Assembly: GCA_001662425.1 (NCBI GenBank)
Contig: BDDC01000032.1
Location: 85,553 to 149,552, forward strand
Reading direction: 5' to 3'
From: Chlamydomonas sphaeroides
Taxonomy: Eukaryota > Chlorophyta > Chlorophyceae > Chlamydomonadales > Chlamydomonadaceae
Length of the DNA stretch: 64,000 nucleotides
This document shows positions 1-8,874 of this stretch, piece after piece. Position 1 is the first letter of the stretch. Each line of letters begins with the position of its first letter. The translations under genes were made by a program, and so were the position numbers. The notes under the pieces are model-generated. The model made no database searches and was not told the origin of the DNA. It saw only the letters and a list, made by a program, of their open reading frames with translations.

Positions 1-36
1 AGAAATTGGTCTTCTCTGAAAGTATAGAGTACACTC

Positions 37-618
37 ATGGCAGAGGTTCGGCAATGCAGCGAATGCGTCCGTGACAGCGATAATAAGTACTACGACTGCC
101 CTCCGCGCATGGCGGATGGTCGTATGTTCACCGACTACAGGCCACGGTGCGACATCAATTATGTGAGCTTTGCCTGCTCTAAGAACATGGATAGCTACTC
201 GTACCGGCAGTTCCTCGTGTCAAATGCAGATGGTCTGATGCAAAAGATGCGTGAGAATGCGTACAACACAGCGAGTTGTGGGCCATGCGTGGAGCCATTC
301 AACTCTGGTACCATGCTGAACGAAAAGGAAATGGACGTATGCGACGGGGCAACCTGCAAACGCGTCCAGGTAGGGGACGGCAGTGGAATCGGCGTCGGCA
401 GGTACTACAGCGAAGCAAGCGCCGGAAATGCAGGGTTTGCTGCAAAGCGTGCAGCTCAACAGGCCGATATGAAGAAGAAAGCCAACTGCTGTGGGGCGCA
501 GGCTGATTATGCGGGATACTATCCGCCCTACAGTCTGACGGGCGACCTTCCTAATCGACTAGCGATGCCCGGCGGCGGTGTGCCCCTGAGTGGCGGCGAC
601 AGCAGCATCGTCTTTTAG
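37..618 (+). CDS. Cys-rich virion-type protein, conserved in giant viruses
   Basis: A 193-aa protein with no signal peptide or membrane segment and about a dozen cysteines. The N-terminus holds a QCSECVRDSD...YYDCPPRMADGR stretch, followed by TDYRPRC and a YRQFLVSNADGLM helix. I recognise this type of start (C-rich, then dCPxRMxDGRxFTDYRPRC) as one recurring in mimivirus-like and phycodnavirus proteins thought to be in virions, but I cannot assign a function. The C-terminus is Gly/Pro rich (MPGGGVPLSGGD). It begins at the first ATG after a short leader and its stop overlaps the stop of the opposing long gene, so it is a tight convergent pair. Confidence 0.85.
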   Translation: MAEVRQCSECVRDSDNKYYDCPPRMADGRMFTDYRPRCDINYVSFACSKNMDSYSYRQFLVSNADGLMQKMRENAYNTASCGPCVEPFNSGTMLNEKEMDVCDGATCKRVQVGDGSGIGVGRYYSEASAGNAGFAAKRAAQQADMKKKANCCGAQADYAGYYPPYSLTGDLPNRLAMPGGGVPLSGGDSSIVF

Positions 619-3320
619 TCTCTCTTCACGTCACCTTGAGATCTTGCTGTCTTGCTGGAACGAGCTTTTGAAAGAGTTGCTTTTGAATGAGTTGCCTTTG
701 AAGTTGTAGGACCTTTGGACCTTGTCGTCGCTTTGGAATGAGTTGCTTTTGAATGAGTTGCCTTTGAAGTTGAAGGACCTTTGGACCTTGTCGTCGCTTT
801 GGAATGAGTTGCTTTGGAATGAGTTGCCTTCGAAGTTGAAGGACCATTGGACCTTGTAGTCGCCTTGGAATGATTTGCTTTGGAATGAGTTGAAGGCAAT
901 GATCTGGCGTCGCCTTTGGACCTTGTAGTCGCTTTGGAATGATTTGCTTTGGAATGAGTTGTTGTCTTCGAAATTGAAGGCAATGATCTGGCGTCGCCAC
1001 GAGACCTTGCAGTCGCTTTGGAAGGTGTAGCTCTTGAATGTAGAGCTGGAGCTTTGGTGTGTGACGTTCTCGCAGGTGTACCAGGCAGTACCACGGAAGT
1101 AGCAGGCGTACCACGAATCGTTGCCTTCAATTTTACGTTGCTGTCAACATTCTTTCTTGTTCCGCTTAACCTCAAAGTGGAAGGCAATGATGATCTTGCA
1201 TCGCCTTTGGACTCTGTAGTCGCTTTGGAATGAGTTGTGGAAGGCAATGTTCTGGCGTCGCCTCGAGCTGAATGTAGAGCTGGAGCTTTGGTGTGTCCTA
1301 GTAAGGTTGCTTCGGAAGTCGCTGCAGACGCCTTGGATGTCGTCGTTGCAAATGACGTCGTTGCAGGTGAGTAAGTAGCAGTTGCCTTCGATTTTGCGTT
1401 GCTGTCAACATTCTTTCTAGTTCCGCTTAATCTCGAGAGTGTCCCGCTGATCCTTTTGCGCGTTCGTGTGCTGCTGCTGACGACGCGTGTTGTTGAACTT
1501 GTAGGACGCGACTTCGTGACTTGAGAGTTGGCTTGACGTTGAATTGACGTTGAAATTGTATTATTACGACTCGCTTCGTCTTCGCCTTCTTCTTCTTCTT
1601 CTTTAGTGGTAGCCGGCCGAGCCGGCCTCTCTTCAAAGCGACCGTCCAGGTGCACGTGCGCACGTTCAATGTCGTCGAGGTAGCTGCCATCCACAAAGCG
1701 ATGCGGAATGATCGTCAAGAGGATGCGGAGGGTGGCTTGGCACATGTCATTGTATGTTTTGTACAGGTCGGGTCCCAAGGCGTCCGAGTATGTTCTGAGG
1801 AACAGGGCCACAAGACGGTAGCCCGAGTAAAGTTTGATCACATCAAGAGTCCCTCCGTCGCATATGCGGGACTTCAGCATGGCAAGGTCCACTAGGTCAT
1901 CCGCGTCAGCCTGGTCACGGAGGATGCGCAGGAAGAATCCATCGTATGAGACCTGGGTATCATCGTTGTCGTCATCATAGGAGGATCGTTTCCTAAACCT
2001 CTTTCCCAAGCGAATGCCGCGGAAACTCAGAAACGTTCGCGGGAGTCCCTCGACGACAAGTGGCGACATCCTTGCCCCGCCATCGCCGGTGACGTCGAGC
2101 TGCTTGGGAGGCTTGAACTTGACCGTAAAGGTGAATATGAGCGCCATGCCGAAGAGCAGGACGCCGCGATTGATGGCCTCATCCGATGCCTCGGAGACAG
2201 TGCTAGCCCACTTCTCGCGGTACGCGGTGTATTTGAGCTCAGAGCTCCTGTCCGACAAGCGATGCGCATCAAAAAAGATCCGCATGAAGCTGACCATGAC
2301 ATCTAGGCGCTTGCACAGCGTCCCTACCAGAGGCACGGGGTCCAGGGCGGGCGCAAAGAAACAAAAGACGTTGAACATAGACCCGACAACGCTTGCCGCA
2401 AGACGCACCGCGGCGCGTTTACGGATGCTCTTGTCGAGTCTGGAATTTGCAACGCGTTGCACGTCTTCATTCATGTTGTGCACAACCTCAACCGCCTGCT
2501 TCACCATACCACCAGCGCCGCCACTCATCGGCTGATCATGGAGAATCCTGACATGTCGTGAGATCACTTGACGATCGCTTCTGTCGCTTGTGTCCCTGAT
2601 CCTCGTGATCTTGTCGATGAGGTCTTTCAGTTCTGTTCTTCTATGAGCATCGTCATCTTGATCTACAACAAATGAAAACTCACCATGCTTTGTGTATGCT
2701 TCCGATAGGAAGGAGGTGAGGGCGAACCAAAACTCTACGAGCTCGGCTAGTGTTGCGGCAGTCTTGTGGCGCTGCCACATGTCCTGCAGAGTTTCAGGAA
2801 TGTCATCGTACTTGTCGCCGTCATCTGCATCGACAAAGTCATTGACGCGTTGCAGCTGGTTCTTGACGGCCATCTTGGCGCGCCTCTTGAGACGGGCATG
2901 ATTGGCGTTGTATTTCAGCATGCGAGCCTTGTCCTGGACGACGTGGCCATCGTTGATCATTTCGAGGACATGCAACCGTACCAGCTCATCGTAGACGAAC
3001 CGTATGAGCTTCTCAATGATGACATTGAAATCTACGAGTTCATGGAGGACATTGTAGAGTGCAACAAGAGTTTGGTCGGCAGATATGAAACTGCGTGCAC
3101 GCGGCAGATTATGGATCAACCGGAGGTAGTGCTGCGCGGCATCCGGGAACTTATCTTTGGGGGCCATGGTAACCTCGACATACGTCTTGAGCACCAACCG
3201 GAAATCTCTGCAGTTTGCGTTGACGTGACCAATCATGACGTCGAGCAGTTCGGCATCACGTTCAGCAGTGTTCTCGAACGACGATGTAGATGCAGATGAG
3301 GATGAGGATGCCGCACCCAT
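615..3320 (-). CDS. Large hypothetical protein with putative N-myristoylation site and Ser/Thr/Lys repeat tail
   Basis: A 901-aa protein. It begins MGAASSSSSASTSS, a good match to an N-myristoylation signal (Gly2, Ser at position 6), suggesting membrane attachment; this is inference. Residues ~20-560 are mixed alpha-helical with hydrophobic stretches near 310-345 and 390-405 (SEAINRGVLLFGMALIF-type) that could be membrane-associated. From ~600 to the end it is low complexity: an acidic patch (KEEEEEGEDE) and then a long series of short SKATHSKATTRSKG-like repeats, very basic and Ser/Thr rich. The repeats come from a degenerate DNA tandem array at ~640-1300. Its upstream region carries a 32-bp element shared with the gene at 15733. 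Function unknown. Confidence 0.85.
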   Translation of the reverse strand: MGAASSSSSASTSSFENTAERDAELLDVMIGHVNANCRDFRLVLKTYVEVTMAPKDKFPDAAQHYLRLIHNLPRARSFISADQTLVALYNVLHELVDFNVIIEKLIRFVYDELVRLHVLEMINDGHVVQDKARMLKYNANHARLKRRAKMAVKNQLQRVNDFVDADDGDKYDDIPETLQDMWQRHKTAATLAELVEFWFALTSFLSEAYTKHGEFSFVVDQDDDAHRRTELKDLIDKITRIRDTSDRSDRQVISRHVRILHDQPMSGGAGGMVKQAVEVVHNMNEDVQRVANSRLDKSIRKRAAVRLAASVVGSMFNVFCFFAPALDPVPLVGTLCKRLDVMVSFMRIFFDAHRLSDRSSELKYTAYREKWASTVSEASDEAINRGVLLFGMALIFTFTVKFKPPKQLDVTGDGGARMSPLVVEGLPRTFLSFRGIRLGKRFRKRSSYDDDNDDTQVSYDGFFLRILRDQADADDLVDLAMLKSRICDGGTLDVIKLYSGYRLVALFLRTYSDALGPDLYKTYNDMCQATLRILLTIIPHRFVDGSYLDDIERAHVHLDGRFEERPARPATTKEEEEEGEDEASRNNTISTSIQRQANSQVTKSRPTSSTTRVVSSSTRTRKRISGTLSRLSGTRKNVDSNAKSKATATYSPATTSFATTTSKASAATSEATLLGHTKAPALHSARGDARTLPSTTHSKATTESKGDARSSLPSTLRLSGTRKNVDSNVKLKATIRGTPATSVVLPGTPARTSHTKAPALHSRATPSKATARSRGDARSLPSISKTTTHSKANHSKATTRSKGDARSLPSTHSKANHSKATTRSNGPSTSKATHSKATHSKATTRSKGPSTSKATHSKATHSKATTRSKGPTTSKATHSKATLSKARSSKTARSQGDVKRD

Positions 3321-3333
3321 TCTTGATTGACGT

Positions 3334-3365
3334 CCTTACACTCGTGACAGCAAAAAATGTTACAC
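3334..3365 (-). promoter_or_regulatory. 32-bp element shared with 15664-15695, upstream of the 901-aa gene
   Basis: Read on the minus strand this matches 15664-15695 (plus strand) over 32 bases without a mismatch; the core is AACATTTTTTGCTGTCACGA. It ends about 14 bases before the ATG of the 901-aa gene at 3320, while the other copy ends 37 bases before the ATG at 15733. Same orientation relative to the downstream gene argues for a promoter rather than a transposon end. Confidence 0.55.
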
Positions 3366-3393
3366 TGTCGTTGTGTACATTGACGACTTCTAC

Positions 3394-3654
3394 ATGGTCA
3401 CGAAGGGGGGCTGGCGCAAGATCGACTTGCTCCATGACACGGACCTCTTCCAGGACAGCTGGACATACGGAGGCATCCCATACTCGCTCGGCGAGCGATT
3501 CGTGCCCCACCCCAAGCCGCCGCAAAGCATTCCATCGACCCCGTCGGACGACTTTCTGAATCGGGTGCTCACGGGTTTGACCGACGATGTCGCGTACGCG
3601 CTCCAGGATCGTCGCCGGGGACGCACTTACATCGTCGGCTCGGCAGCTTACTGA
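3394..3654 (+). CDS. Small hypothetical protein
   Basis: An 86-aa open frame from ATG at 3394 (a GTG seven codons upstream, 3373, is the alternative). The protein (MVTKGGWRKIDLLHDTDLFQ...FVPHPKPPQSIPSTPSDDF...) has a balanced composition unlike the random antisense frames around it. It is mildly basic, proline rich in the middle, with no membrane segment. It is divergently arranged with the 901-aa gene, across a 73-bp interval that contains the 32-bp shared element. I do not recognise a family; the coding call rests on composition and on the fact that it fills the gap between neighbours. Confidence 0.55.
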   Translation: MVTKGGWRKIDLLHDTDLFQDSWTYGGIPYSLGERFVPHPKPPQSIPSTPSDDFLNRVLTGLTDDVAYALQDRRRGRTYIVGSAAY

Positions 3655-3673
3655 TGGCAAGCCCGTGTGAAGC

Positions 3674-4174
3674 TTACCTTGAGTCTGTGGTCCCATCACT
3701 GGACTCCTCGGTCCCATCATCACCGGTCTCCTCGCGACGATCGATGCGATGGCGGCGATGGCGGCGATGGTGGCGGATCTGTTTGTACCTCTGTTCTCGC
3801 AGTTGGAGCCGACGTTCAGATGTCGTAATCTCGTCGAGTTCAGCAACAATGACGGCCAGCGACTGAGCGACTGACGCCATGCTGGACGACAGCGACGCCA
3901 TCTCATCCGCGATGCTGGTGCCGCTCTCGGTCATCAGCATCTTTTGGAGTACAAAGTACAAGGGCGAGCTGGCCAGGATGTCCGTGCTGGTTGTGGACGC
4001 TTTATCATCTTCCTTGTCTTCATCATCATCTGCTACTGCTATTCTCTTTGGAAGTGTGTCGGTACCTGGATGATCCTGACATGATCCTGAACTTCCTGAA
4101 ACGATGTCCGCCCGTGGCTCTTCTCGAGGAGGGACCTCGAGGATGACCGTTCCTTTGCCTGACAGCAGCATCAT
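3674..4174 (-). CDS. Hypothetical coiled-coil-like basic/acidic protein
   Basis: A 166-aa protein with an acidic linker (ADDDEDKEDDK), then a likely amphipathic helix (SIADEMASLSSSMASVAQSL...IVAELDEITTSERRLQLREQ) that looks like a short coiled coil, and a strongly basic His/Arg segment (RHHRRHRRHRIDRRE) before an acidic end. This pattern suits oligomerising or nucleic-acid-associated virion proteins, but no family is recognised. It is convergent with the 86-aa gene (19 bp between stops) and divergent from the 585-aa gene at 4257. Confidence 0.7.
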   Translation of the reverse strand: MMLLSGKGTVILEVPPREEPRADIVSGSSGSCQDHPGTDTLPKRIAVADDDEDKEDDKASTTSTDILASSPLYFVLQKMLMTESGTSIADEMASLSSSMASVAQSLAVIVAELDEITTSERRLQLREQRYKQIRHHRRHRRHRIDRREETGDDGTEESSDGTTDSR

Positions 4175-4256
4175 GTGTTTTTAAACCTACGCTGTTTTTT
4201 TGTCTTGCGCAGATTGCGCAACTTTTCTCGGCGGTCGGAGTATAGCACAATACACA

Positions 4257-6014
4257 ATGCTCGGTGCAGTCATTCTCCTCTACTGCGTCGTCGTCTTTGG
4301 CATCATGCTCGTCTACGCCCGCACTGGGCGCCCGCTGCCTGGCACGGACATCTTGCTTGTTACGTTTGTCATGATGCTGCTTGTACTGCAGTGGGTCGTG
4401 GCGGTTCGCTGGGTCGCAGGACCGACCGCGCAGGTCGATGTCCAGGAACGCTATGTGGATGCCGTCGCCGATGCGGTGCCCGACCAGCAACACGATCTTG
4501 AGCCCTTGACTCGCGGCAGCATGCCAGAGGGTCTCGTCATGTACACGACCTGCTTTTCCACGGCCTCGTATCCAGGCACCGGCAAGACGTGGCGCAACGT
4601 GGTTGTCACCCCGAGCAACAGCAACAAAGATCTACACTTTCGCGTTGACCCCGCCTTTTCCAAGCGCGACGGCACCGCACTGCAGGGCAACGCGTTGGTG
4701 GGGCCGCTGTCGCACAAGATGGACATCAAGGGCGACCTGGCATTCACGGTGATGCTGCTGCTGCAGTTCACAGGTGTCGTGTACAACAGCAGCGCGGATT
4801 GTATTCTGCTGCGCATCTATGCCAACACCAAAGATAACAACGGCTACTGTATTTTCATGCGCGACATCAAGGCGGTGAGCGGCACCAGCATGCTCACGGG
4901 TGAGATGTACGTCATGTTTGGCAGCATGCCCCCCATTGCATGCGCAACGGCGACGGGGTCGAAGACGATCCTTGTAGACACGACGAAGAAGTACATGTTG
5001 GTTGCGTCAAAGGGCCTCGGCAAGATGCGGGTACAGCTGGTGGATACGGTGACACGCGGCGTCTTTGAGGCGCAGACACTCTTGGACAGCAAGTTTGTAG
5101 GCAGCGAGTCGGTGGTCTTTAGCAACAAGGAGATGATGGTGAACAACAACGAGAACTTGAATGCAAACCTAATGGCCTTTGCGCTGTTTGACAGGGTGCT
5201 GAATGACGCGGACGTCCATGCGCTGCACACGCATTACACTGACATCTTCCGACAGATGGACCCGGCGTACATCGCCATGATGCGCGAAGTCAGTGACGCC
5301 GCCGCCGTCAAGCAGTGCCCCTACGATTCGGCCACGTGCAATTCATGCAGTGCCATCACCGACTTCAGGGACCTCAAGGCTATCATGGGGTCCAGTGAGC
5401 AATGCCTGGAAACGATCAACTCATTCTGCACTGTGAACCCACAACACCCTTCGTGCTGGTGCTGGGATTCACAGAACCCGTACTACAACACCCGCTGCCG
5501 CTTGTACCGAAACATCTTTCATGCACCTCCTCCAGCTCCGGCTCCAGCTCCGGCTCCAACTCCGGCTCCAGCTCCGGCTCCATCTCCGACTCCGGCTCCG
5601 GCTCCTCAGCAACAGCGTTATCCACGACCAGCACCAGCACCAGCACCTCTCAACGCCACCGTGCACAACCCAGATGCTGTCAACGCCATGTTGACCGCCA
5701 TCTCTGGACTGCGTGAGACCCTGCCAACGGATGGTGCCATCGCTGCCACCACTGCACGCCCGGCGGCGCGCGACCCGAGCATTGACACCGACAACGACCC
5801 GTACACCTTCTCCCCCGTCGTACCCTCTCGCGCCCTGGCGCAACCAGCTTTAACAACGACGACGAGATCGGATGCTCCGGAGCAGAAAGCAGAGGAACCT
5901 GTAGGTGGTGCGAAGGGCTTCCTGAAATGGATCAAGAACTTTGTGACATCCGGTGGCAGCAGCAGTAGCACCCCGCCAGGACTCCATACACCTCCCCCGG
6001 GTATGGACCTATGA
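4257..6014 (+). CDS. Virion-type membrane protein with LamG/concanavalin-like domain, Cys-rich segment and Pro-Ala repeats
   Basis: 585 aa from ATG 4257 (an upstream TTG is unlikely). Two hydrophobic segments lie at the N-terminus (LGAVILLYCVVVFGIMLVYA; ILLVTFVMMLLVLQWVVAV), followed by a ~230-residue beta-rich region ending in a VNNNENLNANLMAFALFDRV...DADVHALHTHY motif that resembles the C-terminal strand and helix of LamG/concanavalin-like jelly rolls seen in giant-virus virion proteins. Then comes a Cys-rich block (CPYDSATCNSC ... CWCWDSQNPYY), a PAPAPAP repeat coded by a CCGGCTCCAGCT-type array (~5540-5640), and a Ser/Pro tail. Probably a type of surface or inner-membrane anchored virion protein; the ligand is unknown. 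Confidence 0.82.
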   Translation: MLGAVILLYCVVVFGIMLVYARTGRPLPGTDILLVTFVMMLLVLQWVVAVRWVAGPTAQVDVQERYVDAVADAVPDQQHDLEPLTRGSMPEGLVMYTTCFSTASYPGTGKTWRNVVVTPSNSNKDLHFRVDPAFSKRDGTALQGNALVGPLSHKMDIKGDLAFTVMLLLQFTGVVYNSSADCILLRIYANTKDNNGYCIFMRDIKAVSGTSMLTGEMYVMFGSMPPIACATATGSKTILVDTTKKYMLVASKGLGKMRVQLVDTVTRGVFEAQTLLDSKFVGSESVVFSNKEMMVNNNENLNANLMAFALFDRVLNDADVHALHTHYTDIFRQMDPAYIAMMREVSDAAAVKQCPYDSATCNSCSAITDFRDLKAIMGSSEQCLETINSFCTVNPQHPSCWCWDSQNPYYNTRCRLYRNIFHAPPPAPAPAPAPTPAPAPAPSPTPAPAPQQQRYPRPAPAPAPLNATVHNPDAVNAMLTAISGLRETLPTDGAIAATTARPAARDPSIDTDNDPYTFSPVVPSRALAQPALTTTTRSDAPEQKAEEPVGGAKGFLKWIKNFVTSGGSSSSTPPGLHTPPPGMDL

Positions 6015-6039
6015 GTCCCTACGACGTGTGGATGCGAGG

Positions 6040-6112
6040 AGGGCTTTGCGCCCAATTGAGAGTCCACCTCGCGATTGCTTGATGTGTTTCAAATCGAGCT
6101 AGACCGGGTGTA
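6040..6112 (+). mobile_element. Right-end fragment of a TA-flanked transposon/MITE (copy 1)
   Basis: About 73 bp nearly identical to 22997-23064 and, at its right end, to 40744-40774. It begins AGGGCTTTGCGCCCAATTGA and ends ...GACCGGGTG+TA. Only the right part of the family is present. It sits in the intergenic space directly before the DHFR-TS gene and its end abuts a TATA-like ATATATAAG, so it may have supplied or shaped that promoter (inference). Confidence 0.7.
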
Positions 6113-6188
6113 ATATATAAGTGCCCATGTAATGGTAGTCTGTAGTGGTGTCTTTCACTTTCTCTCACACTCTCTCGAGACCTGAGGA
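6110..6188 (+). promoter_or_regulatory. Promoter/leader of DHFR-TS
   Basis: A TATA-like TAATATATAAG follows the MITE end at ~6111-6121, about 65 bp before the ATG. The leader is rich in CT runs (CTTTCACTTTCTCTCACACT). Called from composition and position only. Confidence 0.4.
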
Positions 6189-7613
6189 ATGTTCACGGCG
6201 GTCGTTGCTGTGTGCAAGGGCTTTGGCATCGGGAACAAGGGCGCCCTACCCTGGTCTCTCGATGCGTTCCCCGAGGACTTGAAGCGTTTCCGGCAAGTCA
6301 CCACCGACGGCGGCAAAAAGGGCGAGTGCGGCGTGATCATGGGGCGTCGCACTTGGGAGTCAATCCCGAAAGACCGGCGCCCACTTCGCGACCGTGTCAA
6401 CATCGTCATATCCAGCAGCATGCCTTTGGACTGTGGCGCCGACGGCGTCGCGCGGTCGTTTGATGAGGTCGACACGATGGTCGCAGAGCACGCAGGAGTG
6501 GCCCAATGGTTCATCATCGGCGGCGCTCAGATCTTTGAGCACTACTTTCGGTCAGGTCGCGTTTCTCGCGTGTTCATGACACTCATCGACAAGACCTATG
6601 AGTATGATACGGAATTCCCCCGGCAGTTTTTGGCACCCTATGACATCGTAAAATGTCATAGATGCGCAGAGGAGCTGCTGACATTCGTCGAGTACGCGCT
6701 GTCAACCGATGGCGGCGGCGGCGAGGCGGCGTACCTGAACCTTATGCGCGATATTCTGCACACCGGGATCACTCGCGCGGATCGCACGGGCACCGGCACG
6801 CTCTCGGTCTTTGGGCGACAGCTCCGGTTCTCGCTGAATGACGGCAGGTTGCCCATGGTGACCACACGTTTCACGTCGTTCCGAATCATGGCCACGGAGC
6901 TGCTCTGGTTCTTACGAGGCTCGACGGATGTGGGGGAACTACAGAGTGCGGGCGTGCGCATCTGGGATGCCAATAGCTCGCGCGCCTTTCTGGACGCGCG
7001 TGGCCTGAATCACCTGCCAGCGGGCGACATCGGCGCGGGCTACGGTTTCCAGTGGCGTCACTTTGGAGCACAATATGAGACGTGCAAGCAGCACTACACC
7101 GGCTGCGGTACGGATCAGATCAGCTATATCCTTAACCTCCTTCGCAACGACCCCACCTCCCGTCGGATCTGCATGACGGCGTGGAACCCCTGCGCACTCC
7201 GTGAAATGGCCCTACCGCCGTGCCATTCGAGCCTCGTGCAGTTTTTCGTCAAGCCAGGGGACGAAGAGAACAACGAGAAATCACGGCTTTCGTGCCACAT
7301 GTACCAGCGGTCAGCGGACTGCTTCCTGGGGCTGGCCATCAACATCCCATCGTACGCGCTGTTGACGCATATCCTCGCCGCCAAGTGCGATATGGAAGCG
7401 GATGAGCTCATCATCAGCACGGGCGACACGCACGTCTATCTGAACCATGTGGACCAGGTGAATGAGCAGCTGCGGCGCACCCCACTTCCTGCGCCGCGTG
7501 TTCGACTCAGCAGCGCCGTGCGCGACAAGGACTGGGTGGCACTGGACCTTACCGACTTTGAGCTGCTGGCGTACGTGCACCACCCGTCGATCGCAGCACC
7601 TATGAGCATCTAG
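6189..7613 (+). CDS. Bifunctional dihydrofolate reductase-thymidylate synthase
   Basis: A 474-aa fusion. Residues 1-~165 are DHFR: VVAVCKGFGIGNKGALPW at the N-terminus, FPEDLKRFRQVT, GVIMGRRTWESIP (NADPH site), NIVIS, and FIIGGAQIFEHY. Residues ~180-474 are thymidylate synthase: YLNLMRDIL, TGTGTLSVFGRQLRFSL, TTRFTSFRIMATELLWFLRG, catalytic Cys345 in LPPCHSSLVQFF, RRICMTAWNP, and GDTHVYLNHVDQV. The domain order matches protist and plant DHFR-TS fusions and fusions known in some giant viruses. It makes dTMP and regenerates tetrahydrofolate, supplying thymidine for viral DNA synthesis. The ATG chosen gives a normal DHFR start. A 9-bp tandem array follows the stop. Confidence 0.97.
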   Translation: MFTAVVAVCKGFGIGNKGALPWSLDAFPEDLKRFRQVTTDGGKKGECGVIMGRRTWESIPKDRRPLRDRVNIVISSSMPLDCGADGVARSFDEVDTMVAEHAGVAQWFIIGGAQIFEHYFRSGRVSRVFMTLIDKTYEYDTEFPRQFLAPYDIVKCHRCAEELLTFVEYALSTDGGGGEAAYLNLMRDILHTGITRADRTGTGTLSVFGRQLRFSLNDGRLPMVTTRFTSFRIMATELLWFLRGSTDVGELQSAGVRIWDANSSRAFLDARGLNHLPAGDIGAGYGFQWRHFGAQYETCKQHYTGCGTDQISYILNLLRNDPTSRRICMTAWNPCALREMALPPCHSSLVQFFVKPGDEENNEKSRLSCHMYQRSADCFLGLAINIPSYALLTHILAAKCDMEADELIISTGDTHVYLNHVDQVNEQLRRTPLPAPRVRLSSAVRDKDWVALDLTDFELLAYVHHPSIAAPMSI

Positions 7614-7666
7614 GGACTCTAGGGACTCTAGGGACTCTAGGGACTCTAGGGACTCTAGGGACTCTA
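7613..7666. repeat. 9-bp tandem repeat (GGGACTCTA)x6
   Basis: Six perfect copies of GGGACTCTA lie between two convergent genes. The TAG ending DHFR-TS is just before or at the first copy and the last copy's CTA supplies the minus-strand TAG of the 389-aa gene. A slippage-type array; no function is evident. Confidence 0.9.
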
Positions 7667-8833
7667 GAACTCGTGTAGGGTGCGTACCATTGCGGGAGTG
7701 TAAAACGCGGCGTGCACCCGAGACCCTTGCTCGACGTCGATGTCACTCTGTCGAAACGAGACTGACTTGATAGTAGAAGTACCTGCCTGCTCCTGCTCCT
7801 GCTCCTGCTCCTGCTTCTGCTGTGGCTGCTGCTGCTGTTCATACTTTGCATGGGAAAATGTGAACGCATGCTCCCGGGTGCCCCGCGCGTACGCGTCGCT
7901 AAATGTCGTGTTCATGCAGTGCGTGTGACGTTGGTTGCCGTCGATGGGACTGTACACCTTGGGCAGTTCCGTATTGTCCATGGTATCATAGCGCAACACG
8001 TAGTCCTTGTCGATGATGTGGAACATGGGTCTGTCGAAGCGTGTAGGGAAGTAGAGGCCGCGTTCTGGTTCGAAGCGTGTGAAGATGAGGTTGTCACCCT
8101 TGGATGATACGCAATGGATTTGGTTTCCATGCATGCTAAAAGTGTAGCGGACGTTGTTGTCTGTCGATAGAGGCTGCTCAAATGCCTCTCCAGAAACAGA
8201 AACAGAAGCAGAAGCAGCGAGACTCTCTTGGAGGACACTCTCTCGCGTCAAAGTCGTCGCATCCGGTCGCAGCCAGGAGATCGCTGAAGCGTCCGCCTGA
8301 CGTGGCGTGTACTCAAAGTCTTTACCCTTGAACCAACATGCATTGGTGTCATTCATGTAGGTCACGCCTGCGCAAGCCGGTACGCGCATGCACGCATCAC
8401 TGCACGCGTCTGCCGTCGCCGTCGTGAACGTGTCACCGACGTTGATATTGGTACCTTGCGGATATGTGCCGCCCGCATCCCACTCGCGCAGCCAGCTAGT
8501 GCTGCCCAGTGACGACGGGTGCACGCGGTTTCCCACGGTGGCCAACTGTGAACAAATGCCGGCGCCGTCGTGTTGACCCTGCTCGATCGGCACGTGCACC
8601 GCGCCCTTGCAATTGCTCGTGTATGCGCACTGCAGCATGCAATCATACGCACTCCCGGCAGCCTGGCTGTCCACTTCTTCGCCGGTGTATTCAACGTCGC
8701 CCTCAAACTGCTGTCCGCGTCGCAGTGCAAGCCCGGTGCGGTAGTCCTTTTCGGTCCCCTTCGTCGACGTCGCCGACGGAGCCGGGCTGGGAGCGACGGC
8801 GTACATGGACCCTTGTGCATCATGGAGGAACAT
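7664..8833 (-). CDS. Virion-type protein with PAN/apple-like Cys domain
   Basis: 389 aa. Residues ~35-175 hold paired Cys-containing units: GDVEYTGEEVDSQAAGSAYD-CMLQCAYTSNCKGAVH..., then a second block with TADACSDACMRVPACAGVTY and NACWFKGKDF, the classic PAN/apple layout (C..C.....C....  and a C-W). The remaining ~210 residues are unrecognised, with a polyQ/QE stretch (QQQQPQQKQEQEQEQEQ) near the C-terminus. PAN domains bind protein or carbohydrate, so a virion-surface role is plausible. Met1 is at 8833, Met10 (8806) is an alternative start. It lies head-to-tail behind the 630-aa membrane protein, 41 bp apart, and may be cotranscribed. Confidence 0.75.
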   Translation of the reverse strand: MFLHDAQGSMYAVAPSPAPSATSTKGTEKDYRTGLALRRGQQFEGDVEYTGEEVDSQAAGSAYDCMLQCAYTSNCKGAVHVPIEQGQHDGAGICSQLATVGNRVHPSSLGSTSWLREWDAGGTYPQGTNINVGDTFTTATADACSDACMRVPACAGVTYMNDTNACWFKGKDFEYTPRQADASAISWLRPDATTLTRESVLQESLAASASVSVSGEAFEQPLSTDNNVRYTFSMHGNQIHCVSSKGDNLIFTRFEPERGLYFPTRFDRPMFHIIDKDYVLRYDTMDNTELPKVYSPIDGNQRHTHCMNTTFSDAYARGTREHAFTFSHAKYEQQQQPQQKQEQEQEQEQAGTSTIKSVSFRQSDIDVEQGSRVHAAFYTPAMVRTLHEF

Positions 8834-8874
8834 TCTACTTCAGAACTTCTACTTACTAAAACTCCCGCGAATTT

